A DNA stretch of 64,000 nt from contig JARFXP010000001.1 of NCBI GenBank assembly GCA_029194675.1, positions 1,542,501 to 1,606,500 on the forward strand, given 5' to 3'. A program made the position numbers and the translations under genes. Under the pieces are notes generated by a model. The model ran no database searches, was not told the origin of the DNA, and saw only the letters and a program-made list of their open reading frames with translations. The DNA comes from Nitrospira sp. (lineage in GTDB: Bacteria; Nitrospirota; Nitrospiria; Nitrospirales; Nitrospiraceae). Positions within the stretch are counted from its first letter, which is position 1; the number at the start of each line of letters is the position of its first letter. Positions 35,397 to 43,975 of this stretch are shown here, piece after piece.

Positions 35397-36560
35397 TTAG
35401 GCTGGCTTTAGAACGCCCTTGATGAACCTGTGAGCCAATTCTGCTGCTGCCAGAGCTTGGGGAGCGGTAAATGTTATATGTCCCATTTTTCTACCAGGAC
35501 GAATCATCCGCTTGCCGTACAGATGAAGCACAGCCCCTGCTGTTGAATGGAGTGCGTAGGCCCCTTGGCTGGATGTAACAGATTGTACGTCTTCACCGAT
35601 GAGATTCACCATGACCGCAGGGCTTAGGAGCCTTGTTTCTCCCACTGGGAGTCCACAAGTCACTCGTACCTGCTGCTCGAATTGGGATACAGTACAGACA
35701 TCCAGTGTATAGTGACCGGAGTTGTGGGGACGAGGTGCAATCTCGTTAATAAGGAGGGAACCATCTTTAGCCTGAAAGAGTTCCACGCAGAAAACCCCGA
35801 CGCCCTGTAACGCCGCTACGGCTTGTTTCGAAAGTTCCGTCGCTTTTTCAGCGATGGCAGGAGGAATGGAAGCAGGCACGCAGGTTTCTCGTAAGATGCC
35901 CCGCTCATGCCGATTCTCGGCCACTGGGTACACACAGCACGCTCCTCTCTCGCTTCGCACGACAAGAACGGAGAGTTCGGTGACATAGTCGATGAACTGT
36001 TCAAGAATCCACCGATGACTCGCCTCGGACCTTTCCAATACCTGTTCTACCTCCCTCATATCATGAGTGTCTCGGAGTACCCACTGACCTTTTCCATCGT
36101 AGCCACTTTTCGCTGTTTTACAGACAGCGGGCAGCCCGAGGCAGTCGACGGCTGAGCTCAGTTGAGGTACCGATTCGACGGCGGCGAAAGCGGGAACAGG
36201 GAGGTGTCGTGACGACAAGTATTGTTTCTGTTCAATCCGGTCCTGCAGGATCCTGAGAACAGCACCGGAAGGTCGCATCGGGCAACGCTGTTCCAGCCAT
36301 CCGCAGAGCTCCGCAGGCACATTTTCCCATTCGAGGGTCACTGCATCTACGATGCTTGCGAATTGGTCGCGGACGCCATGATCCGTGAATGGCGCCGGAA
36401 ATGAGTAGGTGGCAATTCGATGGGCAGGCGCCTCGGCATCTTGATCCCAGACAGCTACTCGGTAACCCATGCGGTGTGCCGTCCCGGCGAACATAGCCCC
36501 CAATTGTCCACCACCCAATATTCCGAGAGTGGCGCCAGGCTCAAGGATTCGCTCGGTCAC
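35397..36560 (-). CDS. purK: 5-(carboxyamino)imidazole ribonucleotide synthase
   Basis: A 387-residue ATP-grasp enzyme that carboxylates AIR with ATP and bicarbonate in purine synthesis. LGILGGGQLGAM is the N-terminal nucleotide-like motif, VCKTAKSGYDGKGQW and WILEQFIDYVTELSV form the ATP-grasp, and LLINEIAPRPHNSGH is the metal/ADP site. The GTG start at 36560 lies 10 bases after purE, which gives a normal length. The longer frame overlapping purE is rejected. Confidence 0.93.
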   Translation of the reverse strand: MTERILEPGATLGILGGGQLGAMFAGTAHRMGYRVAVWDQDAEAPAHRIATYSFPAPFTDHGVRDQFASIVDAVTLEWENVPAELCGWLEQRCPMRPSGAVLRILQDRIEQKQYLSSRHLPVPAFAAVESVPQLSSAVDCLGLPAVCKTAKSGYDGKGQWVLRDTHDMREVEQVLERSEASHRWILEQFIDYVTELSVLVVRSERGACCVYPVAENRHERGILRETCVPASIPPAIAEKATELSKQAVAALQGVGVFCVELFQAKDGSLLINEIAPRPHNSGHYTLDVCTVSQFEQQVRVTCGLPVGETRLLSPAVMVNLIGEDVQSVTSSQGAYALHSTAGAVLHLYGKRMIRPGRKMGHITFTAPQALAAAELAHRFIKGVLKPA

Positions 36561-36570
36561 AGCCGCTGAC

Positions 36571-37122
36571 TCATCTTGTGCCCTTGGCCTCGGGAGAATT
36601 GAGAATGCTCTCCGTTTGGGCCATCCGATACCTTTTGATGCGCTGAGCAATTTCAGGATGACGTCCTGCGAGAATTTGGCCTGCGAGCAGGCCCGCATTC
36701 TCGGCGCCCCCAATCGCCACGGTGGCAACTGGAATGCCTTTTGGCATCTGGACGATTGACAATAATGAATCGAGGCCGCGAAGGTTTTCTGTAGGAATCG
36801 GCACACCGATCACGGGGAGGTGGGTCTTGGAAGCCAACATACCGGGAAGGTGAGCCGCTCCTCCAGCTCCCGCAATGATGACTTCGATTCCTCGGTCATG
36901 AGCACTTTCGGCGTACTCGAAGAGGCGGTCCGGCGTCCGATGAGCAGAAACGACGAGCAGTTCATAGGGAATAGCAAGTTCGTCACAGATTGCTCCGGAT
37001 TTTTCCAGGATGGGGAAGTCGGATTTACTGCCCCCCAAGATCCCCACAAGCGGCCTACGGCTCGCGACCTCTCGGCTTGCCCTTTGCCGCGACCGGTTCG
37101 TCGCCCGCTGTATTCTGGTCAT
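36571..37122 (-). CDS. purE: N5-carboxyaminoimidazole ribonucleotide mutase
   Basis: A 183-residue class I PurE that moves the carboxylate of N5-CAIR to C4. VGILGGSKSDFPILEKS is the phosphate-binding start, VSAHRTPDRL the conserved SAHR loop, AGAGGAAHLPGMLAS and PVIGVPIP the active-site strands, and GIPVATVAIGGAENAGLLA the end. It has a basic N-terminal extension of about 24 residues. Forms an operon with purK directly downstream. Confidence 0.94.
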   Translation of the reverse strand: MTRIQRATNRSRQRASREVASRRPLVGILGGSKSDFPILEKSGAICDELAIPYELLVVSAHRTPDRLFEYAESAHDRGIEVIIAGAGGAAHLPGMLASKTHLPVIGVPIPTENLRGLDSLLSIVQMPKGIPVATVAIGGAENAGLLAGQILAGRHPEIAQRIKRYRMAQTESILNSPEAKGTR

Positions 37123-37401
37123 CGTCTACCTCTTGATCATCTCCCCTCTCCATAGAATACGTATGGGCACCTTAGCGAGTCCCTCTGACCAGGTCAAGGA
37201 GATTGAAATCTGGGCGATCACCCGGTGGATTCTACTCGCTCAAAGGCCCTCGCCCTGCACTGACCAGAGGAGGAAGGCGTCAATAGCAATTCGCTGGCTT
37301 TTAATGAGGTCGTCGCTTTAGGCGTGGTTGCGATTGCTGTGCGTTGGAAGTCACACCGGAAAATTGACGGGAATAAAACGGTTACGGCTACCGCTAACCG
37401 C

Positions 37402-37435
37402 GAAGATGGCCCAGGATATTCCCTGAGCCATCTTC
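37402..37435 (-). terminator. Terminator-like hairpin after HlyD gene
   Basis: GAAGATGGCCCAGG (37402-37415) pairs with CCTGAGCCATCTTC (37422-37435), 13 of 14 bases, loop about 6. It lies 45 bases past the stop of the minus-strand HlyD gene. A short T-rich stretch occurs further downstream on that strand. The rest of 37123-37479 shows nothing else. Confidence 0.6.
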
Positions 37436-37479
37436 AAGAAGGAGAACTCTGTGCCGTATCGATTGTACGGCACGATCGA

Positions 37480-38925
37480 CTATTTACCGCCCGGGGCCGC
37501 CACCTTGGGCGCAAACATCTCAAACACACTCGGTGACCGTTCAATATAATCCGGCGGGAAGAAGTTAAAGCGCCGCCACAGTTCGTACCAAAGAGGGACA
37601 CGATTCATGACTACCCAACCCAATACCTTTGTACCCTGCCTCACCTGAGCCTGATCCGGCCATGGCTGAGGATCATCTGGGTCAGGAACGACCCAGAACC
37701 GATAATTTCCTTTTCCATCATCGATCTGGTCAACCACCTTGATGACCCCCCCACGAGTACCAGCCATCAATGAAGGCCAGGCAGGCAATGGGATGGCCGG
37801 CACTCCAAAAAACAAGATTCGCACCTTCCGTCCAGGTTTCAAAAGGGGAGAATCCAACCCTTCGGCCGTCATTTCGATGGCTGGATCAGTGGCGAGGGGA
37901 GAAATAGTGACCAAATTGTCTCCCTGTCTGACGGTTTCGTTGACACCGACCCTAGCCATTTTGACCACAGTTCCGTCCATAGGCGCTATGAGTTTAGCGG
38001 CCTCGATTCGTTGTTGGACCCCCTGTTGCCGATACGAGATATCCGCTAATCCCTCCGTCGCCTTAGCGGCTTCAGCCACAGCATTATCACGCTGTGCGAT
38101 TGCCTCCATGAGCCGTTGCTGCACATCCGCCGTGATTTGATCACGCCCGAAGCTTAAGGCGGACCGAGCCTGCTCAGCCGCCAACAAACCGGCCTGTGCT
38201 GCCTGCAAACCAGCTTTTGTGCCGATTTCGGTCTGAATCGTTAGCTCAAGTTCCCGTTGTGAAACGAGCCCGTCTCTGACAAGTTGTCGATGCCGGTCGA
38301 CATTGAGTTGCGCCGTGACGACATCGATCTTAAGTTGTTCAACCTTCTGTTGTGCCTCTCGCACTTTGTTGTCAGCTTCCACCACTCTGGCCTCGGCCGA
38401 TGGCACGGCAGCCTGGACCAGCTTTTTCATCTCCCCAATCCTCTTATTCAGCTGATCCGCTCTGGCTAGTGCTGCCTGGCGTGTTTGTTCTAGAGCTACC
38501 TTACGCTGTTCGAAGAGAGGAAGGATCTCAGGGGCCATAAAGGTCGGGTCATAGTCCTCGAGTTCGCCGATGAGGTCGCCTTTCTTAACCTTAACTCCTT
38601 CAAAAATATGCCAAGCCTTGACACGGCCTGTAATCCGAGACTCGATCTTCTGCGGTCGGTCGTAGGGAGTATAAGCAGAAACTTTCCCATTCGCAGAGAT
38701 GGTCTGCGTCCATGGCACGAACTCAAGGACGATCAGAAAAAGCAGGAGGATTGTCAGAATTGCACGAGATGCCGTGAACATTCCTCCTGGAATCTGTACC
38801 GCTTCCCAGCATGGCAACTTGGCCAATGTGGGGCCTTGTTCGATGGTGATCGCTTCCAAGCCCACCCCTCGCTTGACCAACGCACGTTCCCCGCTGCCTT
38901 CGACACCGCGATCTAGGCTAGCCAT
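37480..38925 (-). CDS. HlyD-family membrane fusion protein
   Basis: A 481-residue periplasmic adaptor: one N-terminal membrane helix (ILTILLLFLIVLEFVPW), a lipoyl half-motif (GRVKAWHIFEGVKVKKGDLIGEL), a long coiled coil (about residues 125-310), the returning lipoyl half (AAKLIAPMDGTVVKMARVGVNETVRQGD) and a beta-barrel. The start follows GGAGGCTCC. It lies 45 bases downstream of the ABC exporter gene and should bridge it to one of the TolC proteins. Confidence 0.9.
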   Translation of the reverse strand: MASLDRGVEGSGERALVKRGVGLEAITIEQGPTLAKLPCWEAVQIPGGMFTASRAILTILLLFLIVLEFVPWTQTISANGKVSAYTPYDRPQKIESRITGRVKAWHIFEGVKVKKGDLIGELEDYDPTFMAPEILPLFEQRKVALEQTRQAALARADQLNKRIGEMKKLVQAAVPSAEARVVEADNKVREAQQKVEQLKIDVVTAQLNVDRHRQLVRDGLVSQRELELTIQTEIGTKAGLQAAQAGLLAAEQARSALSFGRDQITADVQQRLMEAIAQRDNAVAEAAKATEGLADISYRQQGVQQRIEAAKLIAPMDGTVVKMARVGVNETVRQGDNLVTISPLATDPAIEMTAEGLDSPLLKPGRKVRILFFGVPAIPLPAWPSLMAGTRGGVIKVVDQIDDGKGNYRFWVVPDPDDPQPWPDQAQVRQGTKVLGWVVMNRVPLWYELWRRFNFFPPDYIERSPSVFEMFAPKVAAPGGK

Positions 38926-38970
38926 GGAGCCTCCATTCATTTACCGGTGTTGATGTACCATTCCATCCGT

Positions 38971-40653
38971 TTACGCATGAGCATGATGCAGCATAATGCG
39001 ACGATCGGCATGATCCGTAAGATTGGGATCCGTCGACACAAAGATCACAGACCATGCTTCATCTTTAGAACACAGCCGACGCAGCACACGCTCGCGCAAC
39101 GATGGCTCAAGCGAGTGAATCAAGCCGTCAAATATGAGAACTTGTGGACGTCCTAGAATCGCCCTGGCCAGGAGAATCTGCACAATGTGGGTCGGCGAAA
39201 GGGATTCTCCCAGCGAGGAGATCTCGGACTTCACGCCGCGTGGCAAGCCCTCGACATCTTCCTCAAGTTCGGTGAATCGGAGAGCCCAGTTGAGATCATC
39301 ATAGGTGACATAGGATCGTCCCATGACGATATTTTCTTCGATCGTTCCCTTGATCAACGACAACTGAGAGTCGATCATGACACTCCGGGTTTGATTGATG
39401 GCATTAGGCTCAATATACCGAAGATCAACGCCATTGTACTGAACGACACCATTGGTCGGATTCTCGAGGCCGCCCAGCACTCTGGCCAAAGCGGTTTTTG
39501 CTCCCGTGGTTCGCGCGTAGATACCGAGCTTCTCGCTTGGTGCTACTTCCAGGTTGAAGCCATCGAAGACGGACACTCCCCCGTGAATCAAACTCACGCC
39601 TTTGCAGGTGACGCGGACCCCTTGAGTCAAATGCTTGGGAAGTGCCACGGCAGATTCGGGGGCGACGTAATCTTGCTCTTGGCTGAAGACCTCATCGAGG
39701 TGTTTCAGAGACGTGAAGAAATAGTACACATACCCCATGTTTTTGATGAGGGAATCGAAATTGAGGATGAGTGCGCCGATAACCGCCTGAACAGCGACCA
39801 ACTGCCCCAGCGTCATCTGCCCCGATGCCATGAGCCAGGCTGAGAGGGCGAGGGCTCCAGATTGTGCAACTGCTTGCCCCGCTACCGAACCAATATATTG
39901 CCGCACGAGAACAACAAATCGGGCTTTTCGAGTTTCGACATACCGATTGACAAGCTCATTCGTCTTCTGGATGAGAAATGGGCGGCTGTCGGTGGCCTTC
40001 AACTGCAATGAATTCCGCGAAATATCTTGAATCCAATGGAAGACGTCGTACTTCGCATGAGACATCGCGAGGGTTGTCTTCAGTGCACCACGAGAGAGCA
40101 CGAAAAACGTGATCCCAAACCCGGCCATGAGCAGAAGGTTGTACACGAGAAAATAGGGATGGTAGACGATCAGCACGATCATGCCGACCGTCCCACCCAC
40201 CACGACGTTCATCAGGTCGATGAGCAGAGTGGACAAAGCCCGTTGCATAAAGACCGTTTCGATAAAGTAGTTCGAAAGCTCATGTTGCGACCCTCTAAAT
40301 CGATTCCGGGGAAGCTGCTCAACCATCGCGACCGAGACTCTTGCAAAGAGTCGGCGTTGCAAGACGTCCACCGCGTAGAAATGGAAGGTCTTGAACAGGC
40401 CGACGAACAACAGCACTGCCAGCATAATGCCGGTCAGAGTCCAAATCATGACCGGCTGAACCGCGTAGGAAAATGTACTGACCAACTCCTGCACGGTCAA
40501 CGGGATGATAAGAGAAAAGAACCCAACGGCTAGGGCATAAGAAAAAATCAGACTCATGATTTTTTTCTCAGCCCGCATCGCCACGGAAAGCTGCTTCATC
40601 AGCGCCTCGAACAGGCCTTGATAACTTTCGCCCTGAGGTTCTTTCATGAGCAC
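38971..40653 (-). CDS. ABC exporter with degenerate ATPase domain
   Basis: A 560-residue type I exporter: a transmembrane domain with about six helices (residues 30-310) and a nucleotide-binding domain (about 345-555). The ATPase motifs are altered: Walker A reads ARTTGAKTA, the LSGGQ signature reads LSPTH, Walker B reads VLIFDG with glycine for the catalytic glutamate, and the switch histidine is replaced (IFVSTDP). ATP hydrolysis by a homodimer is doubtful, so it may need a partner or work differently. Operon with HlyD. Confidence 0.85.
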   Translation of the reverse strand: MLMKEPQGESYQGLFEALMKQLSVAMRAEKKIMSLIFSYALAVGFFSLIIPLTVQELVSTFSYAVQPVMIWTLTGIMLAVLLFVGLFKTFHFYAVDVLQRRLFARVSVAMVEQLPRNRFRGSQHELSNYFIETVFMQRALSTLLIDLMNVVVGGTVGMIVLIVYHPYFLVYNLLLMAGFGITFFVLSRGALKTTLAMSHAKYDVFHWIQDISRNSLQLKATDSRPFLIQKTNELVNRYVETRKARFVVLVRQYIGSVAGQAVAQSGALALSAWLMASGQMTLGQLVAVQAVIGALILNFDSLIKNMGYVYYFFTSLKHLDEVFSQEQDYVAPESAVALPKHLTQGVRVTCKGVSLIHGGVSVFDGFNLEVAPSEKLGIYARTTGAKTALARVLGGLENPTNGVVQYNGVDLRYIEPNAINQTRSVMIDSQLSLIKGTIEENIVMGRSYVTYDDLNWALRFTELEEDVEGLPRGVKSEISSLGESLSPTHIVQILLARAILGRPQVLIFDGLIHSLEPSLRERVLRRLCSKDEAWSVIFVSTDPNLTDHADRRIMLHHAHA

Positions 40654-40786
40654 CCCCAGTAATAAGTCAGAATGTGGATCATACGCCCCTTGCCGAATTT
40701 AACCACGGCTGCACTTAATCACGTTTAAAAACCTACTGCCAAGCCCATCGAATGAACTATATGGTAGTACCCATTCTTCCTACACT

Positions 40787-42382
40787 TCAGTCACGGCCAG
40801 GCAGCTTGCGACCGGACGAACCGGCGGAGATCATAGGATCGCCGTACTTGACAAGCACACTTTCAGGCAGTGGTTTCGACAGCGCCGCTCTCGCCCAGAG
40901 CATACCTCCCCTGGCCACGGCGTAGTCGGCCTGCGCTCGGTACAGCTCATAGGCCGCTGCGATCACCGCACGCTCTCGTATGTTGACGAAGAGCACACTC
41001 GTTGCTCCCATATTAAACCGGGCTCGTTCGCCTTCTTCTAAGGTCTTGGCCAAGCGCAGGGCTTCGGTTGCGGCTTTCACTCGGTCTCGGGCCCGCACAA
41101 TCGCCGAGAGCCAGTTATCAACGTCGACCGTAACTTGTCGCTCCGTGTATGCGATTTTCCATGTCAATCGTTCCTGCTGCGCTTCTGCGTGAAGGACCTT
41201 CCCTCGGGCACCCCGATTGAACAACGGCATACTGAGGAGCGCACCCAGTCGGTAGGAGAACCCTCCAAGGTAGTAGATAGCGCCCGTCACCGGCCCCCCC
41301 TCAACCGTTAGTTTTGGAAGCAGACTATTCTTCGCCAGTTTCAGTTCGATATTGTTCAATTTGAATTCAATGTAGAGATCGCGCACTTCTGGGCGATCCT
41401 CCGTGGCTTCCACCTTGTAGGCCGCCACATCCTCTTCGCTCGGCAACGGCGTTTCCCCCTGAAATTCTGGGGCCCATTCAGGGCGAGGTGTCACAGGTTG
41501 GCCGTCTTCCCAGAGAAATAGCGCAAGCTTATATTGCTCATACTCGACCTTCCGTTGCGCGGCAATGGCAGCCTCTCGACGCTGCTGAACTTCTTCTCGG
41601 GCTTCGACCACGTCGATCGGAGCGACCGCGCCGGCTTTGGCTCTCCCCTCAACCATGCGATAGCGCTCTTCCGCGACGGCCAGCGCACGCTTCACCACAT
41701 CGGCTTGTTTGACGGCAACCTGCCAATCCCAGTATTGAACGGCGGCAGCGAGATAGAGATCTTGCCGTTTCTGGGCCACCTTGACCTCGGCTTGCGGCCC
41801 GGCGAGCTCCGCCTGTTGGAACCCGGCATACTGTTCGTTGACCATGAATCCCCGCAGGAGATTGAAGGATCCGCCCATGATCAACACTTGCTGCGGATAG
41901 AACAGTTGCATGTCTTGCGGGATCCCCACCCCGGGACTTATTGGGCCACTATCTGGTACGCCGATGCCGCTCTGGCCATTGATAACACCTCTATCCCCGA
42001 AGCCGTTACGGATACCGAGCATCAGCTCGAACCCATAGGGGTGCCCGACCTTGAGAAAGGTATCGTTATAGCCAGCATTCATGATATTCCTGCCAAAAAC
42101 GTTCGTCAGATCATACGTTTCAAACCGGTCCCACTCGAGCTCGTTCCGAACCTTCGGCTCCCACGCACCCAACGCTTTCATGATTTTCGCCCGAGCCTGC
42201 GCCCGCTCGAGTCCGGTGGCCCGGAGCAGCGGATGGGTCAACTCGATCCTGGCGAACAGCTCTTCAATGGTCAGGGGAGCGGTGCGAGTCGACTGAGCCT
42301 GCAGGGCACTCGAGTCGATCACCGATTCCGCCAGCGCGGTCGCCGGCACAATCATCAACGAGCACAGCAAGAGAAGGATCAA
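40787..42382 (-). CDS. TolC-family outer-membrane efflux protein 1
   Basis: A 531-residue TolC-type channel with a signal peptide (LLLLCSLMIVPATALA), then two OEP repeats rich in coiled coil (VKVAQKRQDLYLAAAVQYWDW; FNMGATSVLFVNIRERAVIAA). The start is TTG at 42382, placed after AAAGGAGCATCCTTCC exactly as the ATG starts of its two paralogues upstream. It is the most diverged of the three. It presumably forms the outer-membrane exit for the HlyD/ABC pair downstream. Confidence 0.88.
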   Translation of the reverse strand: MILLLLCSLMIVPATALAESVIDSSALQAQSTRTAPLTIEELFARIELTHPLLRATGLERAQARAKIMKALGAWEPKVRNELEWDRFETYDLTNVFGRNIMNAGYNDTFLKVGHPYGFELMLGIRNGFGDRGVINGQSGIGVPDSGPISPGVGIPQDMQLFYPQQVLIMGGSFNLLRGFMVNEQYAGFQQAELAGPQAEVKVAQKRQDLYLAAAVQYWDWQVAVKQADVVKRALAVAEERYRMVEGRAKAGAVAPIDVVEAREEVQQRREAAIAAQRKVEYEQYKLALFLWEDGQPVTPRPEWAPEFQGETPLPSEEDVAAYKVEATEDRPEVRDLYIEFKLNNIELKLAKNSLLPKLTVEGGPVTGAIYYLGGFSYRLGALLSMPLFNRGARGKVLHAEAQQERLTWKIAYTERQVTVDVDNWLSAIVRARDRVKAATEALRLAKTLEEGERARFNMGATSVLFVNIRERAVIAAAYELYRAQADYAVARGGMLWARAALSKPLPESVLVKYGDPMISAGSSGRKLPGRD

Positions 42383-42407
42383 GGAAGGATGCTCCTTTGT
42401 TGCTGAA

Positions 42408-43952
42408 TCAATCGCGTCCCGGTTGTTTGTAGCCGTTCATGCCGGCCGCCGTCAGAGGGTTCCCGTACTTGGCCAACTCGCTTTCGGGCCACGGCTTCGA
42501 CAAGACTCCCCTGGCCCACAACATACCTCCACGCGCCACCGCGTAGTCGGCCTGCGCCCGATACAGCTGGTACGCCGATTCCACCACGTTGCGCTCACGG
42601 AGGTTCACAAAGAGGACGGTGGTCACGCCCATATTGAATCGGGTCCGTTCGCCCTCCTCCAGCGTCTTCGCCAACCGCAGCGCTTGCGTCGCAACCTTCA
42701 CCCGGTCTCTAGCCCGCACTTGGGCCGAGAGCCAGTTGTCCACGTCGACGCTGACTTGTTGCTCGGTGTACAGCTGTTTCAGGACCAATTGTTGCTGGTC
42801 CGCTTCTGCGGTCATGACCTTCCCACGCCCTTCCCGCTGGAACAGCGGCATCGCAAACCTCGACTGGAACGTATACCCGACTCCCACAAGCCAGTCCGCG
42901 GCCTCTGGATGTAGCCCCCCCCCAACATCCAACTGTGGGAGCAGGTAGTTCTTGGCGAGCTTGATGTCGATATTGTTCATCTTGGCTTCGATGTAGAGGT
43001 CCCTCACTTCCGGCCGAGCTTCTTTCGCCTCCACTTTATAGGCCGCGACCTCGTCGTTGGTCGGGAGCGGCGTTTCGCCCTGGAATTCCGGCGCCCACTC
43101 CGGTCGCGGCGTCACCGGCTCGCCGTTCTCCCAGAGATAGAGGGACAGTTTGTACTGCTCATACTCCACCTTCCGCTGGGCGGCAATGGCTGCCTCTCGC
43201 CGAATCTGAACCTCTTTGTTCACCTCGATCACATCGAGCGGCGTCGCCTGCCCGCCCTTGGCCAACCCTTCGACCTGGACCAAGCGCTCGTCGGCAACGG
43301 CCAAGGCGCGCTTCACAATCTCGGCTTGTTTCACGGCGACCTGCCAATCCCAGTACTGCACGGCACCGGCGAGATAGAGGTCTTGCCGTTCGTGCGCCAC
43401 CGCGATCTCCGCCTGCGGCCCCGCGAGTTCGGCCTTTTGAAACTCGGCGTACTCGTCGTTGATCATGAGGCCTCGCAGCAGCTTGAACGACCCACCGACG
43501 TTCAGTTGCTGCATAGAATAGAACATCTGGGCATCAGGGATGGCAGCATGGATGAACATCGTACGGTCATCCCCAAAGCCGTTGCGGAGCCCGCCAAAGA
43601 CCCGGAAGCCCCAGGGATGCCCGACCTCGAGCTCGGTGTCTACAAATCCCCCCGTATTCTCATCGAGGGTGCTCAGGAAATTCCAAGTCTGAAAACGAGC
43701 GACCTGCATATTTGCCTTGAACGCCGGTTCCCAGGCCCCGAGCGCCTTCAGGATCTTCGCCCGGGCTTTCATCCGTTCAACCCCGGCCGCCCGAAGCAGC
43801 GGATGCGTCAACTCGATACGGGCGAGCACTTCGTTGATGGTCAGGAGCTCGGTGCGGGCGGACTGCGCTTTCAACACGCTTGAATCGCGCACCGGTTCCG
43901 CCAGTGTCGTCACGGGAAGCCAGATCAGAATCACGAGTAATAGAGCGGCCAT
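42408..43952 (-). CDS. TolC-family outer-membrane efflux protein 2
   Basis: A 514-residue TolC-type protein with signal peptide (LLLVILIWLPVTTLA-E) and two OEP repeats. It shares with copy 3 a stretch of about 170 bases identical at the DNA level (43005-43175 and 44573-44743). The start is ATG at 43952 after AAGGAGCATCCTTCG, so the longer upstream frame is rejected. Same strand and short gaps (about 25 bases) show one transcript for all three. Confidence 0.9.
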   Translation of the reverse strand: MAALLLVILIWLPVTTLAEPVRDSSVLKAQSARTELLTINEVLARIELTHPLLRAAGVERMKARAKILKALGAWEPAFKANMQVARFQTWNFLSTLDENTGGFVDTELEVGHPWGFRVFGGLRNGFGDDRTMFIHAAIPDAQMFYSMQQLNVGGSFKLLRGLMINDEYAEFQKAELAGPQAEIAVAHERQDLYLAGAVQYWDWQVAVKQAEIVKRALAVADERLVQVEGLAKGGQATPLDVIEVNKEVQIRREAAIAAQRKVEYEQYKLSLYLWENGEPVTPRPEWAPEFQGETPLPTNDEVAAYKVEAKEARPEVRDLYIEAKMNNIDIKLAKNYLLPQLDVGGGLHPEAADWLVGVGYTFQSRFAMPLFQREGRGKVMTAEADQQQLVLKQLYTEQQVSVDVDNWLSAQVRARDRVKVATQALRLAKTLEEGERTRFNMGVTTVLFVNLRERNVVESAYQLYRAQADYAVARGGMLWARGVLSKPWPESELAKYGNPLTAAGMNGYKQPGRD

Positions 43953-43975
43953 CGAAGGATGCTCCTTGTGCCGGA

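Noticed and set aside
41534-42406. Long plus-strand frames opposite the TolC genes (also 44288-45556)
   Set aside because: Antisense frames caused by codon bias of the real genes. The TolC reading has signal peptides and family motifs.
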